Shown: positions 4,655 through 12,106 of the stretch, in pieces | How positions within the stretch are numbered: the first letter of the stretch is position 1 | Layout: the number at the start of each line of letters is the position of its first letter | Source of the DNA: a virus | DNA length: 20,183 nucleotides | Strand: one strand, 5' to 3' | IMG/VR virus record: IMGVR_UViG_3300022931_000038 | Coordinates: 1-20,183 of that record | Notes under the pieces: model-generated | Database searches by the model: none | What the model was told of the DNA's origin: nothing | What the model saw: only the letters and a program-made list of their open reading frames with translations | Program-made: the position numbers and the translations under genes

Positions 4655-4979
4655 GGTGGCAAAGGTCCACTCCGTTTATGACGGCGATACATGCACCGTG
4701 GATATTGACCTTGGCTTAAATACAATTCGCTACAAAGAGAGGGTCAGATTGTACGGTATTGATACGCCAGAACTGCGGGGCGTGGACCCCGAAACGAAAG
4801 TAAAGGGCCTTGAAGCGCGAGACTGGCTCCGCGATCAGCTAGATGGGGCGGATGAGGTGCTGGTTCGCACGCACAAAGACAAAACCGGTAAATATGGGCG
4901 GCTGTTGGGCGAACTTTTTGCAGATGGTGTGAATTTGAACGAGACGCTTGTTGAGCTGGGTATGGCGGTGGAGATGTGA
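4638..4979 (+). CDS. Staphylococcal nuclease-like (thermonuclease) protein
   Basis: A compact SNase domain of 113 aa. Key signature segments are VYDGDTCTV (13-21) with D15 and D17, VRLYGIDTPE (36-45) with R37, D42 and E45, and TGKYGRLLGELF (83-94) with R88, matching the calcium ligands and the catalytic Arg/Glu/Arg set of micrococcal nuclease. The family cleaves DNA and RNA with calcium. No signal peptide is seen, so it would act inside the cell, perhaps on host nucleic acid, unless carried in the virion. The start has GAGGGG upstream and lies inside the last 17 nt of the lipase gene. It is shorter than secreted nucleases (about 150 aa), consistent with a minimal domain. Confidence 0.88.
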   Translation: MLYTYKVAKVHSVYDGDTCTVDIDLGLNTIRYKERVRLYGIDTPELRGVDPETKVKGLEARDWLRDQLDGADEVLVRTHKDKTGKYGRLLGELFADGVNLNETLVELGMAVEM

Positions 4980-5104
4980 GGGTGCTTTTCACACTGCTGA
5001 TGTTGTGTGGCTGCGAGACTGTGCCAACGCCGTTTGAGACTGGGCCAGAGGTTGCCCCGCCGCTAGGCTGCATTGAGGGTAGGGAGCGCGGCGTTGACTG
5101 TTGA
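4976..5104 (+). CDS. 42-aa Pro-rich prolipoprotein, o-spanin candidate
   Basis: A tiny gene with GTG start overlapping the nuclease stop (GTGA). The product begins MRVLFTLLMLCGCETVP: a positively charged start, a hydrophobic run and a lipobox-like LCGC with Cys13 (or Cys11) as candidate lipidation site. The mature part is only about 30 aa and Pro-rich (TPFETGPEVAPP). Small Pro-rich lipoproteins of this kind, like lambda Rz1, act as outer-membrane spanins; however, no inner-membrane spanin partner is seen beside it, so the role is uncertain. The end overlaps the next gene by 11 nt. Confidence 0.55.
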   Translation: MRVLFTLLMLCGCETVPTPFETGPEVAPPLGCIEGRERGVDC

Positions 5105-5486
5105 CAAGGCTGACCTTCAGGCGATCAGTGACTATGTGCAATGGCGATTTAATTACACATCTGATATTGAGCAACGAGGTGTCCCTGAGCACTGGGTTTC
5201 CTCAGGCGAACTTGAATCACTGGATGAGGCCCAGAAAGGCACATTCAAAGACGACTGCGACGGCTTCGCGCTGGCCTGTAGGCATCAGTGCCACAAGGTG
5301 TCGATTCCTAATCGACTGGTCTTTTGTCAAACAGAGACGGGCGGATACCATCTCGTTTTAGAAGTCGAGGGATGGATTCTGGACAACCGCAGAAAATGGG
5401 TTATTGCTAGGCACCAAGCAGGCTACAAATGGGTCAAAATCAGTGGGTATGAGCGGGGTGACCCGTGGCACGAGGTTCATTCGTGA
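5094..5486 (+). CDS. Transglutaminase-like cysteine peptidase family protein
   Basis: A 130-aa protein from the TTG at 5094, chosen because AGGGAG (5081-5086) lies 7 nt upstream; a TTG at 5073 would add 7 residues. The catalytic pattern of the bacterial transglutaminase-like cysteine protease fold is clear: DDCDGFALAC with Cys55, GGYHLVLEV with His86, and ILDNR with Asp97, in the right order and spacing. Such small phage enzymes occur near structural and lysis genes. They may cleave or cross-link proteins or act on peptide cross-bridges; the substrate is not known. No signal peptide is present. The 3' end overlaps TerL by GTGA. Confidence 0.75.
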   Translation: MTVDKADLQAISDYVQWRFNYTSDIEQRGVPEHWVSSGELESLDEAQKGTFKDDCDGFALACRHQCHKVSIPNRLVFCQTETGGYHLVLEVEGWILDNRRKWVIARHQAGYKWVKISGYERGDPWHEVHS

Positions 5487-7132
5487 CTTCTATTGAAGCC
5501 GCCAAGATCGAGTGCATCAGGTGTAAGAACCTGCATCCTGAAACGTTGTACGCGGGCCTGGATCACGTATGCGTCTACTGCAAAGCCGATATTGCGGAGC
5601 AAGCACCGCTTCCTGCCAGCGCTCAACCAGAAGAGCCAAGACAGGACACGGTTGAAGAGAAGGCGCGGGCTGAATTAGCGATGCGGTTCTTGACGCGGAA
5701 GCGGCTGTTGCCGTTTGTTGAGCGGTTTAACCCTGACTACCAAGCGGGCTGGGTACACAAAGATATTTGTCAAAGACTAGAGGAGTTCTCCAGAGATGTT
5801 GCTGAAAAAAAGAGTCCAAGACTTATGCTCTTCATGCCGCCCCGACACGGTAAAAGTACACTTGCGTCAGTGGCATTCCCAGCTTGGCATCTGGGTAGAA
5901 ACCCAAACCATGAGTTCATCTCGTGCAGCTATTCGGGTTCGCTTGCGATGGCTTTCAGTCGAAAAGTCCGTGGCCTTTTACGTGAAGACGGCTACAAGTC
6001 AGCCTTCAAAACTCGTCTCGACCCTCAGAGCCAGAGCGCAGAAGCTTGGCTTACAACAACGGGCGGCGGCTATGTGGCAGCAGGTGTCGGTGGTGGTATT
6101 ACAGGTAAAGGCGCACATGTACTCGTTATTGACGACCCGGTAAAGAACCGGGATGACGCTGAGTCTTCAAACGCACGCGAAAGCACATGGGATTGGTACA
6201 CCTCGACGGCTTATACGCGGCTTGCCCCCGGTGGCGGCGTTCTTGTCATTCTTACTCGCTGGCACGATGACGACCTTGCAGGACGGCTTCTTAAAGCAGC
6301 CGCTGATAACGGAGAGCAGTGGGAGGTTGTTAACTACCCCGCACGAGCCGAAGTCGATGAAGAGTTCAGAAAAGCCGGTGAGGCGCTCCATGCTGAGCGA
6401 TACGATGAGTCGGCTCTAGCCAGAATTGAAAAAGCCGTTGGCCCACGCGATTGGTCGGCGCTGTATCAGCAGAACCCTGTCGCAGATGATGGTGATTACT
6501 TCACCCGCGACATGATTAATTACTACGACCGTGACGACATTGACCATGACCGCATGAAGTTCTATTGCGCGTGGGACTTAGCAATTGGTAAAAACGACCG
6601 CAATGACTATACGGTAGGTATTGTTGTTGGCGTTGACGAGCAGGATCAGCTGTACGTGGTTGACATGGTGCGCGGGCGGTTTGATGGTTTTGAAATTGTA
6701 GAGCGGATACTGGATCTTTATGAAATATGGAAGCCCAACATAATTGGTATTGAGAAAGGCCACATCGAGATGGCCCTTGGGCCATTCCTAGAGAAGCGGG
6801 TCCGTGAGCGCGGGTTGTACGAGGCGTACTTCAAAGATCTTAAAACTGGCCGTAGAGATAAAGAGGCGCGTGCTAGAGCAATTCAGGGTCGGATGCAGCA
6901 GGGCATGGTGTTCCTGCCAAAAGAAGAACATTTTACTGGCCCCTTGGTTGCAGAGCTGCTGCGGTTTCCAAACGGCGTGCATGACGACCAGGTAGACGCA
7001 TTGAGCTGGATTGGCTTGATGATGACTGAGTTTTCGACGTTTGTTGAAAGAATTGAACATATTCCCAGTTGGCGAGACAGATTACCGGCACTACTAAAAA
7101 GTGACCGGTCCAAATCAGCAATGAGCGCATGA
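5483..7132 (+). CDS. terL: Terminase large subunit (ATPase and nuclease)
   Basis: The motor and nuclease of DNA packaging, 549 aa from the GTG at 5483, which overlaps the previous stop as GTGA with AGG 7 nt upstream (a GTG at 5465 is the alternative). Residues 11-33 hold a zinc-ribbon-like CxxC...CxxC (C11, C14, C30, C33). The ATPase follows: Walker A PPRHGKST at 119-126, Walker B VLVIDDP at 213-219, and the coupling motif LTRWHDDD at 257-264. ALYQQNP at 327-333 is the usual linker. The RNase H-type nuclease has D365 in CAWDLA, E424 in GIEKG, and D501/D502 in HDDQVDALSW. The length is normal. It lies directly ahead of the portal gene, its partner at the vertex. Confidence 0.95.
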   Translation: MTSIEAAKIECIRCKNLHPETLYAGLDHVCVYCKADIAEQAPLPASAQPEEPRQDTVEEKARAELAMRFLTRKRLLPFVERFNPDYQAGWVHKDICQRLEEFSRDVAEKKSPRLMLFMPPRHGKSTLASVAFPAWHLGRNPNHEFISCSYSGSLAMAFSRKVRGLLREDGYKSAFKTRLDPQSQSAEAWLTTTGGGYVAAGVGGGITGKGAHVLVIDDPVKNRDDAESSNARESTWDWYTSTAYTRLAPGGGVLVILTRWHDDDLAGRLLKAAADNGEQWEVVNYPARAEVDEEFRKAGEALHAERYDESALARIEKAVGPRDWSALYQQNPVADDGDYFTRDMINYYDRDDIDHDRMKFYCAWDLAIGKNDRNDYTVGIVVGVDEQDQLYVVDMVRGRFDGFEIVERILDLYEIWKPNIIGIEKGHIEMALGPFLEKRVRERGLYEAYFKDLKTGRRDKEARARAIQGRMQQGMVFLPKEEHFTGPLVAELLRFPNGVHDDQVDALSWIGLMMTEFSTFVERIEHIPSWRDRLPALLKSDRSKSAMSA

Positions 7133-7133
7133 C

Positions 7134-9272
7134 ATGAAAGATAAAAAGATCGCCCCCGACAAAGAAGAAGAGATCACCCGTACCCAGTGGGCGCGATACG
7201 AGCGCGCACGCGACAACGGGCATCTCGAATACGTCCACATGGCGCAGAAATGCGACGAGTACTACCAAGGCCAGCAGTGGGACGCGGACGACGAGTCTGT
7301 ATTAGAAGCCGAAGGTCGCCCAGCCCTGACGATTAATACCATACTACCCACTGTTAATACGATTCTAGGTGAGCAGTCCACACGCCGTGCAGATATCCAG
7401 TTCAAGCCGCGTCGTGGTGGTGACCAAGAAGTCGCGAACACTCTCACCAAGCTGTACATGCAGATCGCAGACAGTAACAAGCTCGACTGGGTGGAACAGC
7501 AGGTGTTCTCTGACGGCCTGATCATGGACGGGCGCGGGTACTTTGATGTCCGTATGGATTTTAGTGATCACGTCGAGGGCGAAGTTAGAATTACAGCGAA
7601 AGACCCCCTCGATGTCCTCATCGATCCAGACGCTAAAGATGCTGACCCTAAGACGTGGAACGAGGTCTTCGAAACAAAGTGGATGACATTGGATGAGATC
7701 GAAGAGTTGTACGGTAAAAAGAAAGCAGAGCGTTTGTTGTTCGTAGCAGAAAACGGCATGAGCTTTGGCCCTGACTCTGTTGAGTACCAAGAGTCCCGTT
7801 TTGGGGAGACTGAGAACGGCGACGATCATTTTGGGCCGGGAGTTCCGGGCGATGACGAATATCGGAATGTAAAGTCACTCCGTGTTGTCGAGCGTCAATA
7901 CAAGAAGTTTTCACGGGCTGATTTTTTCGTTGATCCTGATACGGGTGACCAACGACAGTGCCCCGAGGCTTGGAAAGAAGCTAAGTGCAAGAAGTTTGCT
8001 AAGCAGTACAACCTTACGCTAATAAGCAAGATGATCCGAAAGGTTCGCTGGACAGTTACTTGCGACAAAGTTGTTTTACATGACGGTTGGTCGCCTTACA
8101 ACGATTTTACAATTGTGCCATTTTTCTGCTACTTCCGCAGGGGCAAACCTTTTGGGGTTGTTCGAAACCTCCTTTCTCCGCAAGAACAGCTCAATAAAAT
8201 TGCTAGCCAAGAACTGCATATTGTTAATACCACCGCTAATAGCGGCTGGATGGTTGAGAGCGGCTCGCTGATTGGTATGACAGCTGATGACCTAGAAGAA
8301 CACGGCGCTGAGACAGGACTGGTGCTTGAATACGCTCGCGGGACTACCCCGCCAATGAAGATTACGGCTAATCAAATACCTACAGGTCTTGATCGTATCG
8401 CGCAGAAAGCTATGGCAAACGTCCAGACTATATCGGGGGTTACTGACTCAATGCTTGGCACAGATAGTGCTGAAGTATCGGGTATCGCAATCCAGGCTAA
8501 ACAGAATCGTGGCGCGGTGATGATTCAGGTGCCATTGGACAACCTGCGTAAAGCACGGCACTACTTAGCTGAGAAGGTGCTCAACCTCGTCCAGACTTTT
8601 TACACTGAGCAGCGAGTTGTACAAGTAACTAATGAAGATGATCCGCTAAAGCCTCGTGAAGAGATGCTAATCAACGCAATGACCCCCGAGGGTTTAATTA
8701 TTAACAACCTTACGCTAGGTGAGTATGACGTCATTGTTTCTACTGCTCCAGCGCGCGACAGCTTCGATGAAGTGCAGTTTGCAGAGGCGCTTAACCTGCG
8801 GCAAGCAGGCGTAGCGGTCCCAGATGACGCCATTATTGAGTACAGCCACTTAGCCAGAAAAGGTGAGCTAGCCAAGCGTATTCGCACTATGGCGGGTGTT
8901 GAGCCACCAACCCCAGAAGCGCAAGAACAGATGGCGCAGCAGCAGCAAGTTGCGATGATGGAGCTGCAGCTTGAGATTGCGAAGCTTGAGGCTGAAGTTC
9001 AGAAGATTCAATCCGAAGCCGCGCTTAATATGGCGAAAGCTCAAGGTATGAGTGAAGTTGATCCTCAGATCCGCGTTGCAGAGCTGCAGGCTAAGCTTCA
9101 GATGAATCAGGAACAGCTGGAGCTCCGCAGAGAGCTTTCATCTGCAACTAATGAGATTCGACAAGGCCAAAGCGAGACTAGTGCAGCTACCAAGATTGCA
9201 ACTACAGCTATGCAGCAAGCAAAAAACAGTATTCCCCAACCAAAACAAGAACAGGAGTTCTTAAATGAGTAA
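7134..9272 (+). CDS. Portal protein, P22 type
   Basis: A 712-aa portal of the P22-like family: the dodecameric ring at one capsid vertex through which DNA enters and leaves and to which TerL docks. The N-terminal part has the usual hydration-rich motif around residues 44-95 (YQGQQWDADD, then GRPALTINTILPTVNTILGE). The middle has RVVERQYKK and the segment NDFTIVPFFCYFRRGKPFGV that fits the portal wing and stem region. From about residue 597 a long Gln/Glu/Lys-rich helix (coiled coil) resembles the P22 barrel region. P22 portal is 725 aa, so length agrees. The start lies one base after the TerL stop; the end overlaps the scaffold start by 8 nt. Confidence 0.9.
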   Translation: MKDKKIAPDKEEEITRTQWARYERARDNGHLEYVHMAQKCDEYYQGQQWDADDESVLEAEGRPALTINTILPTVNTILGEQSTRRADIQFKPRRGGDQEVANTLTKLYMQIADSNKLDWVEQQVFSDGLIMDGRGYFDVRMDFSDHVEGEVRITAKDPLDVLIDPDAKDADPKTWNEVFETKWMTLDEIEELYGKKKAERLLFVAENGMSFGPDSVEYQESRFGETENGDDHFGPGVPGDDEYRNVKSLRVVERQYKKFSRADFFVDPDTGDQRQCPEAWKEAKCKKFAKQYNLTLISKMIRKVRWTVTCDKVVLHDGWSPYNDFTIVPFFCYFRRGKPFGVVRNLLSPQEQLNKIASQELHIVNTTANSGWMVESGSLIGMTADDLEEHGAETGLVLEYARGTTPPMKITANQIPTGLDRIAQKAMANVQTISGVTDSMLGTDSAEVSGIAIQAKQNRGAVMIQVPLDNLRKARHYLAEKVLNLVQTFYTEQRVVQVTNEDDPLKPREEMLINAMTPEGLIINNLTLGEYDVIVSTAPARDSFDEVQFAEALNLRQAGVAVPDDAIIEYSHLARKGELAKRIRTMAGVEPPTPEAQEQMAQQQQVAMMELQLEIAKLEAEVQKIQSEAALNMAKAQGMSEVDPQIRVAELQAKLQMNQEQLELRRELSSATNEIRQGQSETSAATKIATTAMQQAKNSIPQPKQEQEFLNE

Positions 9273-10299
9273 GAAAGAAGCTATGCCAGACGAAGAAAAA
9301 GCCCTTGAATTCCCAGTAATGCCGGGAGCTGATGCCCCCGAGGACGACGGTTCACCGCAGCTTGATTTGAGTTTTCCTGACATAGAAGAGGAGACAACAG
9401 AGGTTGATGAAGACACGGTTGATGAAGAGGGTACTACTCAAGAAGCGGAAGTTGAGGAAGAACCCGCAGAAGAAGAACCCGCAGAAGAAGAACCCGCAGA
9501 AGAAGACGTGGTTGATGACGAACCCCCGCTAAAAGAAGCTGCGGAATTAGAAGAGCCTGAAGCCAAGGAAAAACCAGCTAAAAAGACAATGGTGCCAAAA
9601 GCGCGTCTTGATGAAGTCTTGGCGAAGCAAAAAGCCCTCCAGAAGCAGCTAGATGATCTTAATGCAGCTAATGTAAAGCCCGAAGACGCTCCCGAAGAAT
9701 ACGACTTTGACGAAAAAGAAGTTGAGTACCAGAATATGGTGCTGGATGGTGAGACAGATAAAGCTGTCGGTCTGCGAAGGGAGATTCGTAAAGCTGAGCG
9801 AGCCACGCTTGAGTACGAGATGCGCCAAGAAATGACGCAGACTGTTACTAAAGACCGGCAGATGAATGCGTTGCAGCAGGCCGCGAATGTGATGGAAGAA
9901 ACCTATCCGGTGTTTAATAGTAATGCTGAAGAATTTAACGAGGGCTATACCAATGAGGTTGTCGAGCTAAGGGACGCTTTCATCGTACAAGGCTTCGAAG
10001 CTGTAGATGCGTTGTCAAAAGCAGTGAACTTTGTCGTGAAAGATCACGATTTGGATCAAGTGCAAGAAAGTGCGCCAAGTTTGGCTGGCAAAGCGCAAAA
10101 AAGTGTCGATGAGGTCGCAAAGAAACGCGCACAAGTGAACAAGAAGCTGAAAGCTGCAGAAGCACAGCCCCCCGAATTGCCTGGGGAGAGCAGTTCAATG
10201 CATGGTGAGAAGGGGGTAGATCTTGCAACAATGACAGAAGAAGAGTTTGCCGCTTTGCCAGAAGCCACGTTGAAACGACTGCGCGGTGATATTCTCTAG
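9265..10299 (+). CDS. Scaffolding protein (probable)
   Basis: A 344-aa, strongly acidic, helical protein in the standard scaffold position between portal and capsid. Residues about 50-110 are dominated by Glu-Pro-Ala repeats (EEPAEEEPAEEEPAEED); a basic KKTMVPKARLDEVLAKQKAL patch follows, then a long Lys/Glu/Gln-rich coiled-coil segment. The C-terminus (TEEEFAALPEATLKRLRG) resembles the capsid-binding end seen in other phage scaffolds. Scaffolds direct procapsid assembly and leave before packaging is complete. The ribosome site CAGGAG precedes the ATG, which overlaps the portal stop. No protease domain is seen. Confidence 0.8.
   Translation: MSKKEAMPDEEKALEFPVMPGADAPEDDGSPQLDLSFPDIEEETTEVDEDTVDEEGTTQEAEVEEEPAEEEPAEEEPAEEDVVDDEPPLKEAAELEEPEAKEKPAKKTMVPKARLDEVLAKQKALQKQLDDLNAANVKPEDAPEEYDFDEKEVEYQNMVLDGETDKAVGLRREIRKAERATLEYEMRQEMTQTVTKDRQMNALQQAANVMEETYPVFNSNAEEFNEGYTNEVVELRDAFIVQGFEAVDALSKAVNFVVKDHDLDQVQESAPSLAGKAQKSVDEVAKKRAQVNKKLKAAEAQPPELPGESSSMHGEKGVDLATMTEEEFAALPEATLKRLRGDIL
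9461..9505 (+). repeat. Three perfect tandem copies of a 15-bp unit in the scaffold gene
   Basis: AACCCGCAGAAGAAG is repeated three times without change (9461-9475, 9476-9490, 9491-9505), each encoding a five-residue EEPAE-type unit. Perfect identity at DNA level suggests recent slippage expansion and likely copy-number variation among relatives. Confidence 0.9.
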
Positions 10300-10324
10300 G
10301 GCTACAACATGGAGTACACGGGTC

Positions 10325-10621
10325 GTGAGCCGCTCAATAATTGCAGCGGCCATAGCGCTACCCAGTAGTGTAGCGTCAAGGGACGAATGGTTCGTAATAA
10401 ACTGTGGGTGGGAAGAAATTAGGTTTCCTGCGAAGCCTTACCCACTGGGGCTGCCACTCTCCAACAAAGAGTTATGTAGGTGTTCTAAGAGGGGGTGGAG
10501 AGGCGAACAGTGCGATATGGCTTTCTTAAACCAGCTTCTTTTCTTCGAAATGGATCGAAAAAACGATCTTATAGTAGAAAAAGTACTACAGGGGGTAAAA
10601 GAGTATCCGGTAGAACATTGA
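10325..10621 (+). CDS. Hypothetical 98-aa protein with possible signal sequence
   Basis: The frame is open from 10286, but GTG at 10325 with GGAG 10 nt upstream gives a tidy product: MSRSIIAAAIALPSSVAS, a short hydrophobic, possibly cleaved export signal, then DEWFVINCGWEEIRFP, a Pro/Leu segment, and a Cys-containing stretch LCRCSKRGWRGEQCD; four Cys in total. I do not recognise a family. It sits between scaffold and capsid genes, where phages often carry a decoration protein or an unrelated extra gene. The start is not certain, and a role cannot be inferred beyond a possible exported, disulphide-bearing protein. Confidence 0.5.
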   Translation: MSRSIIAAAIALPSSVASRDEWFVINCGWEEIRFPAKPYPLGLPLSNKELCRCSKRGWRGEQCDMAFLNQLLFFEMDRKNDLIVEKVLQGVKEYPVEH

Positions 10622-10652
10622 GTGCACACTAAATGTTCGGCAACGAAAGTTG

Positions 10653-10682
10653 TTGCATTAGGATAATACCTGAACTAATATA
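10653..10682 (+). promoter_or_regulatory. Promoter P3, driving the capsid leader
   Basis: TTGCAT (10653-10658), 17 bp, then TAATAT (10676-10681), with the ATAATAC box at 10663-10669. Aligned to P2, 10653-10682 agrees at most positions. Transcription would begin near 10688, about 207 nt before the capsid ATG. Confidence 0.7.
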
Positions 10683-10687
10683 ATTCA

Positions 10688-10894
10688 TACGTCCATCACT
10701 ACGATATGTGATCGCCTCGTAGGCGTAAAAAACGTACCTCGCCTGCACAAGGCGTAAAACCTGTCGAGGTCGCCCCTCGTTAATCCGCGCTAGTTCGTCG
10801 CCCTACGATACGGGGTAAACGGATTAGCCGCTCCAAAAGTCGGCTAATAGAGCAGCGTGTGCTGCACAAAATTTGTCTATTATTGGAGGCCATC
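10688..10894 (+). promoter_or_regulatory. Structured 5' leader of the capsid mRNA
   Basis: Stem-loops in order: ATCAC/GTGAT (10695-10712); CGCCT-CGT-AGGCG (10713-10725); CGCCT-GCACA-AGGCG (10740-10754); CGAGG/CCTCG (10765-10779); ATTAGCCG/CGGCTAAT (10823-10848, 8 bp); GCAGC-GTGT-GCTGC (10852-10865). The second and third share the same stem and a GTAAAA tail. Two pairs of helices compete: CGAGG can instead pair with 10736-10741, and CGGATTA (10820-10826) can pair with TAATCCG (10781-10787) at the cost of the 8-bp stem. This looks like a translational or transcriptional control leader. No tRNA is seen. No known riboswitch core was recognised. Confidence 0.55.
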
Positions 10895-12049
10895 ATGGCT
10901 TTAACGAACTTCGGCACCTTGACGGGTGACCAACTCCAAGCTTGGAGCAGGGACTTCTGGAAGGTAGCCCGCAACCAATCGTTCATTAACCAATTTGCTG
11001 GAACCGGCTCAAACGCTATGGTTCAGCGGGTTACTGAGCTAACTAAAAACCAAAAAGGCACCAAGGCAAACATCACGTTGCTTGCCGATATGACCGGAGA
11101 CGGTATCACTGGTGATTACACGCTGGAAGGCAATGAAGAAGCCTTGCGCGCGTATGACATCACCATCGAGCTAGATCAGCTGAGATTCGCAAACCGAATC
11201 GCTGGCCGTATGGCCGATCAGAAGACAGTAGTTAATTTTCGCGAGCAGTCTCGTGACGCACTTGCTTACGCAATGGCTGACCGTTGTGACCAGCTTGCGT
11301 TCTTGACTCTGGCGGGTGTTGCTTACACATTCAAAAACAACGGCGCACTGCGTACTGTTGTTGGCGGTGCAGTAAACGGTCAAGAACTCGTTGACCTTGC
11401 CTACGCCTCCGATGTGTCTGCTCCTACAGCTGATCGTCATCGTCGGTGGGACGCAACGTCCGGGCTTGTTGCTGGAGCCACTAACGCAATGGTTGCTGCT
11501 GACAAGATCAGCTACGAGACTATCGTTAACCTGAAAGCATACGCGAAAGATAACTACATTCGTGGTATTCGCGGTGCTGGTAACCAGGAAACGTACCACT
11601 TGTTTGTTACTCCCCAGCAAATGGCTGATCTGAAGCTTGATACAAGCTTCCTGGCTAACGTTCGTAACGCGGGTGTACGGGGTGCTGCAAACAGCTTGTT
11701 TAGTGGTTCTTCCAGCCTAATGGTTGACGGCATAATGATCCACGAGTTTCGCCATGTGTTCAACACTTCTGGCGCTACAGCGGGAACTTCCGCTAACGTC
11801 GGCGCAGCCGGTTACAAATGGGGTGCTGCTGCAGACGTAGATGGAGCGCGTGCTCTGTTCTGTGGTGCGCAGGCTCTGGCTCTGGCTGACATTGGACTGC
11901 CTGATATGGTCGAAGATACTTTCGATTATGGTAACCAGTCTGGTATATCCGTCGGTAAGATCTTCGGTATGCGAAAGCCTAAGTACAACTCTGATATCTC
12001 AGGGTCTGTACAGGATTTCGGTGTTATCTGTCTCGATACCGCGCAGTAA
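10895..12049 (+). CDS. Major capsid protein, N4-gp56 / DUF4043 type
   Basis: A 384-aa capsid protein starting at MALTNFGTL, with GGAGG 8 nt upstream. Recognised segments include the N-terminal arm and WSRDFWKVAR, the stretch LRFANRIAGRMADQKTVVNF with REQSRDAL, and ETYHLFVTPQQMADLKLD near residue 231, which is the classic surface-loop/P-domain pattern of this family. The fold is HK97-like and forms the icosahedral shell. Its position after scaffold and before the adaptors agrees. A strong terminator lies immediately downstream, so this mRNA may be made at high level separately from the genes after it. The longer upstream frame from 10859 is leader and not coding. Confidence 0.85.
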   Translation: MALTNFGTLTGDQLQAWSRDFWKVARNQSFINQFAGTGSNAMVQRVTELTKNQKGTKANITLLADMTGDGITGDYTLEGNEEALRAYDITIELDQLRFANRIAGRMADQKTVVNFREQSRDALAYAMADRCDQLAFLTLAGVAYTFKNNGALRTVVGGAVNGQELVDLAYASDVSAPTADRHRRWDATSGLVAGATNAMVAADKISYETIVNLKAYAKDNYIRGIRGAGNQETYHLFVTPQQMADLKLDTSFLANVRNAGVRGAANSLFSGSSSLMVDGIMIHEFRHVFNTSGATAGTSANVGAAGYKWGAAADVDGARALFCGAQALALADIGLPDMVEDTFDYGNQSGISVGKIFGMRKPKYNSDISGSVQDFGVICLDTAQ

Positions 12050-12057
12050 AGCTCTCT

Positions 12058-12084
12058 CCCCCTCTTCGGAGGGGGTTCTTTTTT
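12058..12084 (+). terminator. Rho-independent terminator after the capsid gene
   Basis: A perfect 7-bp G/C-rich stem CCCCCTC / GAGGGGG closed by a very stable TTCG tetraloop (12065-12068), followed by the T-rich tract TTCTTTTTT (12076-12084). It lies 9 nt past the capsid stop. Any read-through must be partial if the downstream structural genes have no promoter of their own, which fits the capsid protein being needed in much higher amount. Confidence 0.93.
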
Positions 12085-12106
12085 CCCTACCTAAAGGGTA
12101 TTAATC

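Noticed and set aside
6135-6151. CCCGGT/ACCGGG hairpin in the terminase gene
   Set aside because: A short stem inside the conserved Walker B coding region; no reason to assign a function.
7365-7829. 154-codon minus-strand frame inside the portal gene
   Set aside because: It is antisense to a well identified structural gene, with no ribosome site and no family match.
9438-9806. Ser-rich minus-strand frame inside the scaffold gene
   Set aside because: It is the mirror of the Glu-Pro-Ala repeat on the coding strand and has no independent support.
10310-10369. 19-codon frame MEYTGREP after the scaffold gene
   Set aside because: No ribosome site precedes it and it overlaps the longer, better placed frame from 10325.
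10713-10865. tRNA or known riboswitch in the capsid leader
   Set aside because: The stems do not form a cloverleaf, no acceptor pairing or T-arm consensus fits, and no known aptamer core was recognised.
10859-10894. 12-residue upstream extension of the capsid protein
   Set aside because: It starts with GTG inside a leader hairpin, whereas MALTNFGTL has GGAGG at proper distance.
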